Assembly (NCBI RefSeq): GCF_026810505.1
Contig: NZ_CP101750.1
Coordinates: 7,366,515 to 7,430,514 of the forward strand
Source: Streptomyces sp. Je 1-369
Lineage (GTDB): Bacteria; Actinomycetota; Actinomycetes; Streptomycetales; Streptomycetaceae
DNA length: 64,000 nucleotides
Reading direction: 5' to 3'
Translations under genes and position numbers: made by a program
Shown here: positions 1 to 8,816 of the stretch, piece after piece
Position numbering within the stretch: position 1 is the stretch's first letter
Layout: the number at the start of each line of letters is the position of its first letter
The notes under the pieces: generated by a model
Seen by the model: the letters and a program-made list of their open reading frames with translations, nothing else
The model's database searches: none
Told to the model about the DNA's origin: nothing

Positions 1-1492
1 GGAACTCCCCGAAGACCTCCCGGAGGGCCCCGGCCCACTCCCCGGTCGTCACACCGGCGCGTGCGCACTCCAGGGTGGCCTCCATGAGGTTGCCCGTGCC
101 GGCCGCCACCTCCTTGAGCCGCTCCAGGGCCTTGCAGGGGCGGGGGTGGTTGAACGGCGGCTGGTAGCGGGTGTCGCGCCACTGCTTGAGGGCGCCCACC
201 ACGCGGGACTCGACCGCCGGGTCGACCGTCATGATCGCCGCGTCCAGGTCCGAGGTGAGCGGGCTCGGCTCCGTGGACTCGTAGGAGTTCACGCCGACGA
301 TCTTCTCCTGGCCGGACTCGATGCGGGCGCGGCGCTCCGCGTGCGAGGAGACGAGCTGCGACTTGAGGTAGCCGGACTCGACGGCGGCCATCGCGCCGCC
401 CATCTTCTCGATGCGGTCCATCTCGGCGAGGGAGTCCTCGACGAGCGAGGCCACCTTGGCCTCGACGACGTGCGAGCCCGCGAAGATGTCCTCGTACTCG
501 AGCAGGTCGCTCTCGTGCGCGAGGACCTGCTGGATGCGCAGCGACCACTGCTGGTCCCAGGGCCGGGGGAGCCCCAGCGCCTCGTTCCAGGCGGGCAGCT
601 GCACGGCACGCGCGCGTGCGTCCTTGGAGAGCGTGACGGCCAGCATCTCCAGGACGATGCGCTGGACGTTGTTCTCCGGCTGGGCCTCGGTCAGACCGAG
701 GGAGTTGACCTGCACGCCGTAGCGGAACCGGCGCTGTTTCGGGTTCTCGATGCCGTATCGCTCGCGCGTGACCTGTTCCCAGATCCGCCCGAACGCCCGC
801 ATCTTGCACATCTCCTCGATGAACCGGACTCCGGCGTTCACAAAGAAGGAGATGCGGGCCACGACGTCCCCGAACTTCTCCTCGGGGACCTGCCCGGAGT
901 CGCGTACGGCATCGAGAACCGCGATGGCGGTGGACATCGCGTACGCGATCTCCTGGACCGGTGTGGCCCCCGCCTCCTGGAGGTGGTAGCTGCAGATGTT
1001 GATCGGATTCCACTTGGGGATCCGCGCCACCGTGTACGTGATCATGTCGGTGGTGAGGCGCAGGGAGGGACCCGGCGGGAAGACGTGTGTCCCGCGCGAG
1101 AGGTACTCCTTGACGATGTCGTTCTGTGTCGTCCCCTGGAGCTTGGTGATGTCCGCACCCTGCTCCTCCGCGACCACCTGGTAGAGCGCCAGGAGCCACA
1201 TGGCGGTGGCGTTGATCGTCATCGAGGTGTTCATCTGCTCCAGGGGGATGTCCTGGAACAGCCGTCGCATGTCGCCGAGGTGCGAGACGGGCACACCGAC
1301 CCGGCCGACCTCGCCGCGGGCGAGGATGTGGTCGGGGTCGTAGCCGGTCTGCGTGGGCAGGTCGAACGCGACCGAGAGGCCCGTCTGCCCCTTGGTGAGG
1401 TTGCGCCGGTACAACTCGTTGGACGCCTCCGCCGTGGAGTGACCGGCGTACGTCCGCATGAGCCACGGCCGGTCCTTCTGACGCTCTGTCAT
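1..1492 (-). CDS. meaA: Ethylmalonyl-CoA mutase, N-terminal part (cut by window edge)
   Basis: This is a B12-dependent acyl-CoA mutase that converts ethylmalonyl-CoA to methylsuccinyl-CoA in the ethylmalonyl-CoA pathway. The first 497 codons are visible. They open MTERQKDRPWLMRTYAGHS and carry the mutase-family substrate-barrel stretches LTKGQTGLSVAFDLPTQTGYD and NTSMTINATAMWLLALYQ. The C-terminal B12-binding domain would lie outside the window. GAGGAG sits about 10 bases before the ATG. The gene starts 22 bases after the ccr stop on the same strand, so it is almost certainly co-transcribed with ccr. That context is why I call it ethylmalonyl-CoA mutase and not methylmalonyl-CoA mutase; the sequence family (protein MeaA) agrees. 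Confidence 0.9.
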   Translation of the reverse strand, partial: MTERQKDRPWLMRTYAGHSTAEASNELYRRNLTKGQTGLSVAFDLPTQTGYDPDHILARGEVGRVGVPVSHLGDMRRLFQDIPLEQMNTSMTINATAMWLLALYQVVAEEQGADITKLQGTTQNDIVKEYLSRGTHVFPPGPSLRLTTDMITYTVARIPKWNPINICSYHLQEAGATPVQEIAYAMSTAIAVLDAVRDSGQVPEEKFGDVVARISFFVNAGVRFIEEMCKMRAFGRIWEQVTRERYGIENPKQRRFRYGVQVNSLGLTEAQPENNVQRIVLEMLAVTLSKDARARAVQLPAWNEALGLPRPWDQQWSLRIQQVLAHESDLLEYEDIFAGSHVVEAKVASLVEDSLAEMDRIEKMGGAMAAVESGYLKSQLVSSHAERRARIESGQEKIVGVNSYESTEPSPLTSDLDAAIMTVDPAVESRVVGALKQWRDTRYQPPFNHPRPCKALERLKEVAAGTGNLMEATLECARAGVTTGEWAGALREVFGEF

Positions 1493-1514
1493 CTTGCGCT
1501 GCTCCTCAGTGCGT

Positions 1515-2876
1515 TCAGACGTTGCGGAAACGGTTGATCGCGTCGATGTGCTCGGCGCGCATCTCCGGGTCACGCACTCCCAGGCCCTCCTCGGGCGCGA
1601 GGGCGAGGACGCCGACCTTGCCCTGGTGGAGGTTGCGGTGGACGTCGTAGGCGGCCTGGCCGGTCTCCTCCAGGGAGTAGACCTTCGAGAGGGTCGGGTG
1701 GATCTTGCCCTTGGCGATCAGGCGGTTGGCCTCCCAGGCCTCGCGGTAGTTCGCGAAGTGCGAGCCGATGATGCGCTTGAGGGACATCCACAGGTAGCGG
1801 TTGTCGTACTCGTGCATGTAGCCCGAGGTCGACGCGCAGGTGGTGATGGTGCCGCCCTTGCGGGTGACGTAGACACTCGCACCGAAGGTCTCGCGGCCGG
1901 GGTGCTCGAAGACGATGTCGATGTCCTCGCCGCCGGTGAGCTCGCGGATGCGCTTGCCGAAGCGCTTCCACTCCTTGGGGTCCTGGGTGTGCTCGTCCTT
2001 CCAGAACTTGTAGCCCTCGGCGTTGCGGTCGATGATCGCGTCGGCGCCCATGGCGCGGCAGATCTCCGCCTTCTGCGGGCTGCTCACCACGCAGATGGGG
2101 TTGGCGCCGCCGGCGAGCGCGAACTGCGTGGCGTAGCTGCCGAGTCCGCCGCTCGCGCCCCAGATCAGGACGTTGTCGCCCTGCTTCATGCCCGCGCCGT
2201 TGCCGGAGACCAGCTGGCGGTACGCGGTGGAGTTCACCAGGCCGGGGGAAGCGGCCTCCTCCCAGCTGAGGTGGCCCGGCTTGGGCATCAGCTGGTTGGA
2301 CTTGACCAGCGCGATCTCGGCGAGGCCGCCGAAGTTGGTCTCGAAGCCCCAGATGCGCTGCTCGGGGTCGAGCATCGTGTCGTTGTGGCCGTCGGACGAC
2401 TCCAGCTCGACGCTCAGACAGTGCGCGACGACCTCGTCGCCCGGGTTCCACGCGTTCACGCCGGGACCGGTGCGCAGGACGACGCCCGCGAGGTCGGATC
2501 CGATGACGTGGTAGGGCAGGTCGTGGCGCTTGGTGAGCTCGCTGAGCCTGCCGTAGCGCTCCAGGAAGCTGAAGGTCGACAGCGGCTCGAAGATCGAGGT
2601 CCACACCGAGTTGTAGTTGACCGAGGAGGCCATGACGGCCACCAGGGCCTCTCCGGGGCCGAGTTCGGGGATCGGCACGTCGTCCAGGTGGAGCGACTTG
2701 CGGGGGTCCTTGTCGCGGGTCTCGAGGCCCGCGAACATCTCCGCGTCGTCCTTGTGCACGGTGATCGCGCGGTACGAGTCGGGCAGCGGGAGAGCGGCGA
2801 AATCTGCGGATGTGACCGTGGCCGAGCCACTCGCGGTCGCGGTCTGTGCCTGAATCGCGTCCAGGATTTCCTTCAC
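1515..2876 (-). CDS. ccr: Crotonyl-CoA carboxylase/reductase
   Basis: This enzyme performs NADPH-dependent reductive carboxylation of crotonyl-CoA to ethylmalonyl-CoA. It supplies the ethylmalonyl-CoA pathway and C4 extender units for polyketides. The 453-residue medium-chain dehydrogenase fold has the nucleotide-binding loop GASGGLGSYATQF at residues 240-252. The four residues known to hold CO2 in the Kitasatospora enzyme (Asn81, Phe170, Glu171, His365) are all present with a constant offset of 8: N89, F178, E179 and H373. So carboxylation, not only reduction, is expected. The GTG start is preceded by GGAGGTA at 7 bases. It is first in an operon with meaA. Confidence 0.96.
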   Translation of the reverse strand: MKEILDAIQAQTATASGSATVTSADFAALPLPDSYRAITVHKDDAEMFAGLETRDKDPRKSLHLDDVPIPELGPGEALVAVMASSVNYNSVWTSIFEPLSTFSFLERYGRLSELTKRHDLPYHVIGSDLAGVVLRTGPGVNAWNPGDEVVAHCLSVELESSDGHNDTMLDPEQRIWGFETNFGGLAEIALVKSNQLMPKPGHLSWEEAASPGLVNSTAYRQLVSGNGAGMKQGDNVLIWGASGGLGSYATQFALAGGANPICVVSSPQKAEICRAMGADAIIDRNAEGYKFWKDEHTQDPKEWKRFGKRIRELTGGEDIDIVFEHPGRETFGASVYVTRKGGTITTCASTSGYMHEYDNRYLWMSLKRIIGSHFANYREAWEANRLIAKGKIHPTLSKVYSLEETGQAAYDVHRNLHQGKVGVLALAPEEGLGVRDPEMRAEHIDAINRFRNV

Positions 2877-3206
2877 GGTTTACCTCCGGCGGTAGCGCTG
2901 AGGGGGCGCTCTTCGAGGGGGATACGTCGGGGTTTGTTGCGATGCTCTGGAGGGGTGTGCCGTCGGTTCGGCGAAGGGTGGTGCTCGGCAGCGCCTTGGT
3001 GTGGCGCGGGAGGTGCCTGTGACGCAGGCGTCCGGGCGCGCAAGCCGTGGCCTGAGGGGACAGCCGACGTGCGCGAGATCTCTGCACGCCGGCCGCCCGG
3101 ACAACATCAACGTATGGCACCGCGTGCCAACGGACAAGACACTGGGTGCCATTAATTTTTGACCGATGATCGATCACCGCAGGTCAGAGGGGGTGCCGGA
3201 CATGAC
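2877..3206 (-). promoter_or_regulatory. ccr promoter region with inverted-repeat operator candidate
   Basis: This non-coding stretch lies between ccr and the tetR terminator and must hold the ccr-meaA promoter. It contains a perfect repeat TGGCAC-CGC-GTGCCA at 3115-3129. A further half-site GTGCCA starts at 3146, 22 bases (about two helical turns) after the GTGCCA half of the repeat. The adjacent TetR protein is an obvious candidate ligand, but this is inference. I see no gene here. Confidence 0.45.
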
Positions 3207-3240
3207 GAAGGGGGCGCTACCGAACGGTAGCGCCCCCTTC
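3207..3240. terminator. Perfect hairpin terminator between tetR and ccr
   Basis: Two 16-base arms (3207-3222 and 3225-3240) are perfectly complementary across a two-base centre. The stem is GC-rich with an AAG/CTT base. It lies about 80 bases past the end of the TetR gene and upstream of the ccr promoter. Being symmetrical it could stop transcription in either direction. It probably insulates ccr from tetR read-through. Confidence 0.75.
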
Positions 3241-3317
3241 TAAGCCAAGCATGAAGGCGGATCAAATCCTGCCTAGGAACACCCGAACGAACCCGTCGGG
3301 GACCCCCTTGGAGTCTC

Positions 3318-4124
3318 CTAGGAACGCTCCCTGAGCGCCTTCTCGATGGTCCGCATGACCTCGTCCAGCGGAGCGTCAGTACGCGCCACGGCGACCAGCA
3401 CCTCGCCCTGGTCGGACACCGTCGCGGGCGCGGTGGCCGGCAGCGTGTCGCGGCCCGCGCCGATCCCCGTGCCGAAGGTGCGCCGCACGATCGCGAACGC
3501 GTGGTCCAGCTGGGTCTCCACGTCGCCCTGGCCGCCCGCCCGCAGCCACCGCCGCAGGACGTGGTTGTGGGCGGTCACGACAGCGGACGCGGCGACCTCG
3601 GCGAGCAGCGGATCGTCGTTGCCGTCGTGGTGCGCCTGCTCGTCGAAGTGGCCCAGCAGATAGCGCGTGAACAGCCGCTCGTAGCGGGCCACCGAGGCGA
3701 TCTCGCGCTCACGGAGCGTGGGCACCTCACGGGTGAGGCGGTAGCGCTCCACGGAGACCGCGGGCGACGCCGCGTACATCTTCATGACTTCCTTGATGCC
3801 CCGGCACACCGTGTCCAGCGGGTGCTCGTGCGGCGGGGCCGCGTTGAGGACGGCCTCCGCGCGGATCAGGGTGTCGTCGTGGTCGGGGAAGATCGCCTCT
3901 TCCTTGGAGCGGAAGTGCCGGAAGAAGGTCCGGCGGGCGACACCCGCGGCGGCGGCGATCTCGTCGACCGTCGTCGCCTCGTACCCCTTGGACGCGAAGA
4001 GCTCCATGGCAGCGGCCGCCAGCTCCCTGCGCATCTTGAGCCGTTGGGCGGCGGCGCGGCTGCCCGCGGCACTCTCCGGAGCGTCGGGGGTTGCGTTGCG
4101 TGAGGACTTGGCGGCCTTGGACAT
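3318..4124 (-). CDS. TetR-family transcriptional regulator
   Basis: This is a 268-residue regulator. The N-terminal TetR helix-turn-helix is clear: LKMRRELAAAAMELFASKGYEATTVDEIAAAAGVARRTFFRHFRSKEEAI, at roughly residues 30-80. An all-helical ligand domain and a C-terminal tail follow. It lies between the hydroxyacyl-CoA dehydrogenase and ccr, the same order I recall around ccr in Streptomyces coelicolor, so it likely senses an acyl-CoA of this pathway. I chose ATG 4124 (MSKAAKSS) because the family homology starts there. Upstream in-frame starts at 4142 and 4265 are possible, and no ribosome site is decisive. Confidence 0.88.
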   Translation of the reverse strand: MSKAAKSSRNATPDAPESAAGSRAAAQRLKMRRELAAAAMELFASKGYEATTVDEIAAAAGVARRTFFRHFRSKEEAIFPDHDDTLIRAEAVLNAAPPHEHPLDTVCRGIKEVMKMYAASPAVSVERYRLTREVPTLREREIASVARYERLFTRYLLGHFDEQAHHDGNDDPLLAEVAASAVVTAHNHVLRRWLRAGGQGDVETQLDHAFAIVRRTFGTGIGAGRDTLPATAPATVSDQGEVLVAVARTDAPLDEVMRTIEKALRERS

Positions 4125-4236
4125 GCCATGAACGTACTGCATATGCGCGCCACGGTGCTCCTGAGGGACGGGGCTGCCCGAGGGTTCGAGCAGCCCGCCC
4201 CAGTCCGTCCGTTCCCCCGGTCGCTCCTCGGCCTGC

Positions 4237-6018
4237 TCAGCGCCGCGCATATTCGCGGAAGCCACGGCCCGTCTTGCGGCCGAGGCAGCCCGCGGCCACC
4301 AGGTGTTCGAGCAGCGGCGCCGGGGCCAGGCCCGGGTCGCGGAACTCGCGGTGCAGGACCTTCTCGATGGCCAGCGACACGTCCAGGCCGACGACGTCCA
4401 GGAGCTCGAAGGGGCCCATCGGGTAGCCGCCGCCGAGCTTCATCGCGGCGTCGATGTCGTCCAGCGACGCGTAGTGCTCCTCGACCATCTTGATCGCGTT
4501 GTTGAGGTACGGGAACAGCAGCGCGTTCACGATGAAGCCGGCGCGGTCGCCGCAGTCCACCGGGTGCTTGCGGATCTTCGTGCAGATCTCGCGGACCGTG
4601 GCCCGCACGTCGTCCGCGGTCACCACCGTGCGGACCACCTCGACCAGCTTCATGGCCGGGGCCGGGTTGAAGAAGTGCATGCCGATCACGTCACGCGGCC
4701 GCGAGGTGGCGCGGGCGCAGGCGACGACCGGCAGCGAGGACGTCGTGGTCGCCAGGATCGCGCCCGGCTTGCAGACCTTGTCGAGCGTCGCGAAGAGCTG
4801 CCGCTTGATCTCCAGGTCCTCCGCGACGGCCTCCAGGGCCAGATCGACGTCCGCGAAGGCCTCGTACGACCCCGCGGGCGTGATCCGCTCCAGCGTCCGC
4901 GCCGCCGCCTCCGCCGTCATCCTTCCCTTGTCCACCGAGCGCGAGAGGGACTTGCCGATGCGGGACTTGGCGGTCTCCGCCTTCTCCTCGGTCCGCGCGG
5001 CGAGCACCACGGGGAAGCCCGCCTTGGCGAAGACCTCCGCGATGCCCGACGCCATCGTCCCGGAGCCCGCGACACCGACCGAGCGGACCGTGCGCCCCGG
5101 CGCCCGCTCCTCGTCCTCCACGGGGGTCAGCGCGTCGCGCACCACCTCCGCGCTGCCCGCTTCCGCGTACGTGTAGAAACCGCGGCCCGCCTTGCGCCCG
5201 GTGAGGCCCGCCTCGCTGAGCTGCTTGAGGATCGGCGCGGGCGCGTGCAGACGGTCCTGCGACTCGGCGTACATGGCGTCAAGGACCGTGCGGGCGGTGT
5301 CCACGCCGATCATGTCGAGCAGCGCGAGCGGCCCCATCGGCAGACCGCAGCCGAGCCGCATCGCCGCGTCGATGTCCTCGCGCGACGCGTACTTCGCCTC
5401 GTACATCGCGGCGGCCTGGTTCAGGTAGCCGAAGAGCAGCCCGTCGGCGACGAAGCCCGGCCGGTCGCCGACCGCGACGGGCTCCTTGCCGAGCGCGTAC
5501 GCCAGGTCGGTGATCGCGGCGACGGCGGCGGGCGCGGTCAGCACGGACGAGACCACCTCGACCAGCTTCATCGCGGGCGCCGGGTTGAAGAAGTGCAGGC
5601 CCAACACCCGCTCCGGGCGCGCCGATTCGGCGGCGAGACGCGTCACGGACAGCGCGTTGGTGCCGGTCGCGATGATCGTCCCGGGGCGCACGACGGCGTC
5701 GAGCTCGCGGATGACCTGCTGCTTGATCTCGTACGACTCCGGCACGACCTCGATGACCAGGTCGGCGTCGGCCGCGGCACGCAGGTCGGTGAAGGCGCGG
5801 AAGCGGGTCAGGACGCCGCGGCGCTCCTCCTCGGTGAGGCGCTCTCGGCGCACGGCGCGGGCGGTCGAGGCCTCCAGGGACTCGACGGCGCGGGTGGCCG
5901 CGGCCTGGCAGATGTCGATGCCGATGACCTCGCGGCCCGCCCGGGCCAGGACCTCGGTGATGCCGGTGCCCATCGTGCCCAGACCGATGACGGCGACGGT
6001 GTTCAAGGGAGCGTCCAT
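4237..6018 (-). CDS. Tandem-fused 3-hydroxybutyryl-CoA dehydrogenase
   Basis: This is an NAD(P)-dependent 3-hydroxyacyl-CoA dehydrogenase that interconverts acetoacetyl-CoA and 3-hydroxybutyryl-CoA, feeding crotonyl-CoA to Ccr. At 593 residues it is twice the usual length and holds two full modules. The first (about 1-290) has GLGTMGTG, HFFNPAPAMKLVEVV and DRPGFVADGLLFGYLNQA. The second (about 308-593) has GSGTMASG, HFFNPAPAMKLVEVV and DRAGFIVNALLFPYLNNA. Both keep the catalytic-histidine motif. The second nucleotide loop ends in Ala-Ser where the first has Gly-Thr. The ATG at 6018 follows GGAG at 9 bases. Separate transcription from tetR is likely (gap 112 bases). Confidence 0.92.
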   Translation of the reverse strand: MDAPLNTVAVIGLGTMGTGITEVLARAGREVIGIDICQAAATRAVESLEASTARAVRRERLTEEERRGVLTRFRAFTDLRAAADADLVIEVVPESYEIKQQVIRELDAVVRPGTIIATGTNALSVTRLAAESARPERVLGLHFFNPAPAMKLVEVVSSVLTAPAAVAAITDLAYALGKEPVAVGDRPGFVADGLLFGYLNQAAAMYEAKYASREDIDAAMRLGCGLPMGPLALLDMIGVDTARTVLDAMYAESQDRLHAPAPILKQLSEAGLTGRKAGRGFYTYAEAGSAEVVRDALTPVEDEERAPGRTVRSVGVAGSGTMASGIAEVFAKAGFPVVLAARTEEKAETAKSRIGKSLSRSVDKGRMTAEAAARTLERITPAGSYEAFADVDLALEAVAEDLEIKRQLFATLDKVCKPGAILATTTSSLPVVACARATSRPRDVIGMHFFNPAPAMKLVEVVRTVVTADDVRATVREICTKIRKHPVDCGDRAGFIVNALLFPYLNNAIKMVEEHYASLDDIDAAMKLGGGYPMGPFELLDVVGLDVSLAIEKVLHREFRDPGLAPAPLLEHLVAAGCLGRKTGRGFREYARR

Positions 6019-6372
6019 GCGTGGACTCCAGGAAGAGAGTGACGACTGAGGGGCGCGCACGGGTACGGCAACGGCCGCACGGCGAGCGGGAAAAGGTGCG
6101 TGTCGTGTCCGGGCGGCGCGCAGGGCACGCCCGGTGAGGGGGAGTCGACCGGCTCTGTCCCGGAGCCACGTCGTACTGAGGTACCTGAAGTACCGAACCG
6201 ACCAGACACTCACGGCGGCTGCGTCACCAGGCCACCGCGAGAAAAGAACTGCTACGGGGAGTGTGCCCCGCTCACGTGAGACTAACCGGCGAGTAACGAG
6301 CGCGCCAGCCCGCGAGGTTTCCCGTGTCTGTGATCTACATCGCGACCACCGGTAAGGCTTAGGCTCGCGACC
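6019..6372. promoter_or_regulatory. Divergent promoter region, dehydrogenase / HEAT-repeat gene
   Basis: This is 354 bases without a gene. Three GTAC cores occur at 6173, 6181 and 6190. The last two form the inverted repeat GGTAC-CTGAA-GTACC at 6180-6194, a plausible repressor site for the dehydrogenase promoter. On the plus strand TAGGCT at 6360-6365 lies 7 bases before the HEAT gene ATG and no ribosome site is visible, so that transcript may be leaderless. Confidence 0.4.
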
Positions 6373-6960
6373 ATGGATGAGGAGTTGCGGACGGTGACGG
6401 AACGCTTACGGGCGGAGGCGGGCGGATCGAAGGAGTACGAGAGGCTGATCGCCGCCGAGGAACCCGACGAGCTCGCCGAGGTGCTCGTCTCGCCCGGGCA
6501 GCCCCTGTGGGCCCGGGAGTTGGCCGCGGTCAGACTCGGCGTCGCAGGGGACCGCAGGGCCTTCGAGTCTCTCGTCCTCCTCCTGAACCACCGGGACCCA
6601 CCACGCTGCGCCGCCGCGGCCCACGCGCTCGCCCGCCTCGGCGACCCGCGCACGGCACGCGCGGCGGCCGCCCTGGCGACGAACGAGCTCCGCGTCGCCT
6701 ACGCCCTGTACCCCGTGCGCCTGCTCACCGAGCTGCGCGCCCCCGAGTCGGCGCCCGCGCTGATCACCACGCTCCAGCGCAGACTGGCGCCCCACGACCC
6801 CTTCGGCAAGATCGCGCTGGCCTGCGTGGAGGGTCTCGGAGCGCTGGGCGACGCCCGCGCGAGGCCGGTCCTGACGGCCGCCCGCGGCCACCCCCGCCTC
6901 GCGGCGGCGGCATCGGCGGCACTGGCCCGGCTTCCGCAGGACGACGGCCGGGTCGGCTGA
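6373..6960 (+). CDS. HEAT-repeat protein
   Basis: This is a 195-residue, probably cytoplasmic all-helical scaffold protein. From about residue 45 onward it has repeated helix pairs typical of HEAT/PBS-lyase repeats, for example WARELAAVRLGVAGDRRAFESL, RCAAAAHALARLGDPRTARA, ESAPALITTLQRRL and FGKIALACVEGLGALGDARA. HEAT repeats bind proteins or nucleic acid; no catalytic motif is visible. Its partner is unknown. It faces the RidA remnant convergently. Confidence 0.8.
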   Translation: MDEELRTVTERLRAEAGGSKEYERLIAAEEPDELAEVLVSPGQPLWARELAAVRLGVAGDRRAFESLVLLLNHRDPPRCAAAAHALARLGDPRTARAAAALATNELRVAYALYPVRLLTELRAPESAPALITTLQRRLAPHDPFGKIALACVEGLGALGDARARPVLTAARGHPRLAAAASAALARLPQDDGRVG

Positions 6961-7145
6961 GGGCGGCTCCGGGGCACCGGTTGCGCGGGCACGACCGCGA
7001 ACGCCTCTACCTCCATCAGGAACTCGGGCCGGACCAGCGACACCACCTGCACCGCCGAGGCCGCGGGGAGCCGCCCGGGATCGAGGAAGGCGTCCCGGGC
7101 GGACCGCACGGCCGAAGACCTGCCGGGCCTGCGCCGTCGGCTCAT
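6961..7145 (-). pseudogene. RidA/YjgF-family C-terminal remnant
   Basis: The minus-strand reading ARDAFLDPGRLPAASAVQVV followed by SLVRPEFLMEVEAFAVVP matches the C-terminal third of RidA family proteins (the usual end is a valine-rich strand, then hydrophobic-E-hydrophobic-EA-hydrophobic-AVVP). The N-terminal two thirds, including the substrate arginine region, are absent. The frame has no stop until deep inside the opposing HEAT gene. An ATG at 7145 overlaps the peptidase stop (ATGA), so it may still be translated. I take it as a decayed gene. Confidence 0.55.
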
Positions 7146-8695
7146 GCACCCATCGTGGACCACGGGTGTGACAGTGCCCTCGGCTCGGCCTTCCGCGGGG
7201 TCTGCGGCTCCGGGTCCGGCAGGGCCTCGCACACCGCGTCGGTCTCGCCGTCGCCGGTCGGCACCTTGCCGGTCGTCAGGTACACCGCCAGGTGCCGGTC
7301 GAGACACTTGTTGCCGCTCAGGGTGACGCCGTGGTTGCCGCCGCCCTGTTCGATCACCAGGCGGGAGCCCCGCAGCTTGCGGTGGAGGTTGACGGCTCCG
7401 GCGTACGGGGTGGCCGGGTCGTCCGTGCCCTGGAAGAGCAGGACGGGCGGCAGCTCGGAGTTGGCGACGTCTGGCTGGCTCAGGTGGTGCGTCGGCCAGA
7501 ACGCGCACGGCGCGTTGTACCAGGCGTTGTTCCAGGTCGAGAACGGGGCCCGCGCGTGCATCCGGTCGTTGTCCTCGCGCCACGTCCGCCAGTCGCGCGG
7601 CCACTGCACGTCCCTGCACTGCACGGCGCTGTAGACGCTGTAGCCGTTCTCGCCCGCGGCGTCGAGCGCCCCGAACCTGTCGTACGCCGCGACGAGCGGT
7701 TCGCCGTTCCCGTCGTTCACGTACGCGGCGAACGCCTCGGCCAGTCGGGGCCAGTAGCCGTTGTAGTAGGCGCCGGGCAGGAAGGTGTCCTCCAGTTCGG
7801 CGGCGCCCACCTTCTTGCCCGCGGGCTTCTCGGCGAGCGCCTCGTGCATCGCGTACCACTTGGCCTCGACGCCCCGGGCGTTCCTGCCGAGCCCGTAGTT
7901 CGCGTCGTGGCGGGCGATCCAGGCCATGAACGCCTTGTGGCGTTCGTCGAAGGCCCGGTCCTGACGGAGATTGGCGTCGTACCAGATGCCCGTCGGGTCG
8001 ACGAGGGAGTCGAGCGCCATGCGCCGCACCCGGTGCGGATAGAGCTTTCCGTAGAGGGCGCCCAGGTACGTGCCGTAGGAGTAGCCGAAGAAGTTGACGC
8101 GCCCCGCGCCGAGTGCCGCGCGGATGGCGTCCATGTCCTGGACCACGCTCACCGAGTCGATGAAGGGCAGGACGTCGCCGTACTTCTTGCCGCACGCCTT
8201 CGCGAACGCCCGCGCCCTGTCGAGATTCTCGCGCTCCAGGGCGGCCGTGGCCGGGACGGCGGCGGGGCGCACGGGGTCGAAGTGGCCCGGCCTGCAGTTG
8301 AGCGCGGGCCTGCTCCTGCCGACTCCGCGCGGGTCGAAGCCGACGATGTCGTACTGCGCGGCCGCCTTCTCGGGCAGCGACTTCGCGACGAACCCCGCCA
8401 TCGAAAGGCCGCTGCCGCCGGGGCCGCCGGGGTTCACCAGAAGCGGTCCTTGGGAGGTCCTGGCGGTGTGCGGGACGCGGGTCAGGGCGAGGGTGATCTG
8501 CCGTCCGTGCGGCTCCTGGTGGTCGAGGGGCACCTTCAGGGACGCGCACTGGAGCGTCGGATACGCCTTGGTGGCGCACTTCTTCCAGGCGAGCGGGCCG
8601 CGCTCCGCCGGGGTTCCCGAGGCGGGCGGCACCGCCGTGGCCAGCGTCGCCGTGACGGCGACGACCGAGCAGAGTACGACGGCACGCTTCTTCAT
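7142..8695 (-). CDS. Secreted alpha/beta-hydrolase, tripeptidyl-aminopeptidase type (S33)
   Basis: This is a 517-residue exported serine hydrolase of the Streptomyces tripeptidyl-aminopeptidase group, which trims extracellular peptides. The signal peptide is at residues 1-26 (MKKRAVVLCSVVAVTATLAT). The oxyanion loop is NPGGPGGSG. The nucleophile elbow is GYSYGTYLG. The acidic residue is in GTDDPATPYAGA and the histidine in GGGNHGVTLSG. The long cap domain between the elbow and the Asp is normal for the family. I chose ATG 8695 because the signal peptide begins there; the open frame continues upstream to 8980 without family similarity. The substrate is inferred. Confidence 0.88.
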   Translation of the reverse strand: MKKRAVVLCSVVAVTATLATAVPPASGTPAERGPLAWKKCATKAYPTLQCASLKVPLDHQEPHGRQITLALTRVPHTARTSQGPLLVNPGGPGGSGLSMAGFVAKSLPEKAAAQYDIVGFDPRGVGRSRPALNCRPGHFDPVRPAAVPATAALERENLDRARAFAKACGKKYGDVLPFIDSVSVVQDMDAIRAALGAGRVNFFGYSYGTYLGALYGKLYPHRVRRMALDSLVDPTGIWYDANLRQDRAFDERHKAFMAWIARHDANYGLGRNARGVEAKWYAMHEALAEKPAGKKVGAAELEDTFLPGAYYNGYWPRLAEAFAAYVNDGNGEPLVAAYDRFGALDAAGENGYSVYSAVQCRDVQWPRDWRTWREDNDRMHARAPFSTWNNAWYNAPCAFWPTHHLSQPDVANSELPPVLLFQGTDDPATPYAGAVNLHRKLRGSRLVIEQGGGNHGVTLSGNKCLDRHLAVYLTTGKVPTGDGETDAVCEALPDPEPQTPRKAEPRALSHPWSTMGA

Positions 8696-8816
8696 CCGGC
8701 CTCCCAGAGTGGCGGGTTCGGGCCCCGGGGGCCGCGATCTCCGGCGCATCTTGCCGGACCGCCCTCCTGAACAGCGCCCGTCCCGGCCGGGAACAACCCG
8801 AACGGGGCAAGCCGGG

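Noticed and set aside
146..1537. Long plus-strand open frame across the mutase gene
   Set aside because: It is antisense to a clear MeaA protein and has no family-like sequence. High GC keeps the opposite frame open. The same applies to the many other antisense frames in the window.
1959..1968. GAAGCGCTTC inside ccr
   Set aside because: It lacks the outer TC/GA bases and lies in coding sequence far from any sugar gene. Chance occurrence is likely.
3272..3327. Direct repeat CCTAGGAAC near the tetR stop
   Set aside because: Nine bases in two copies, one within the coding end. Too short to call.
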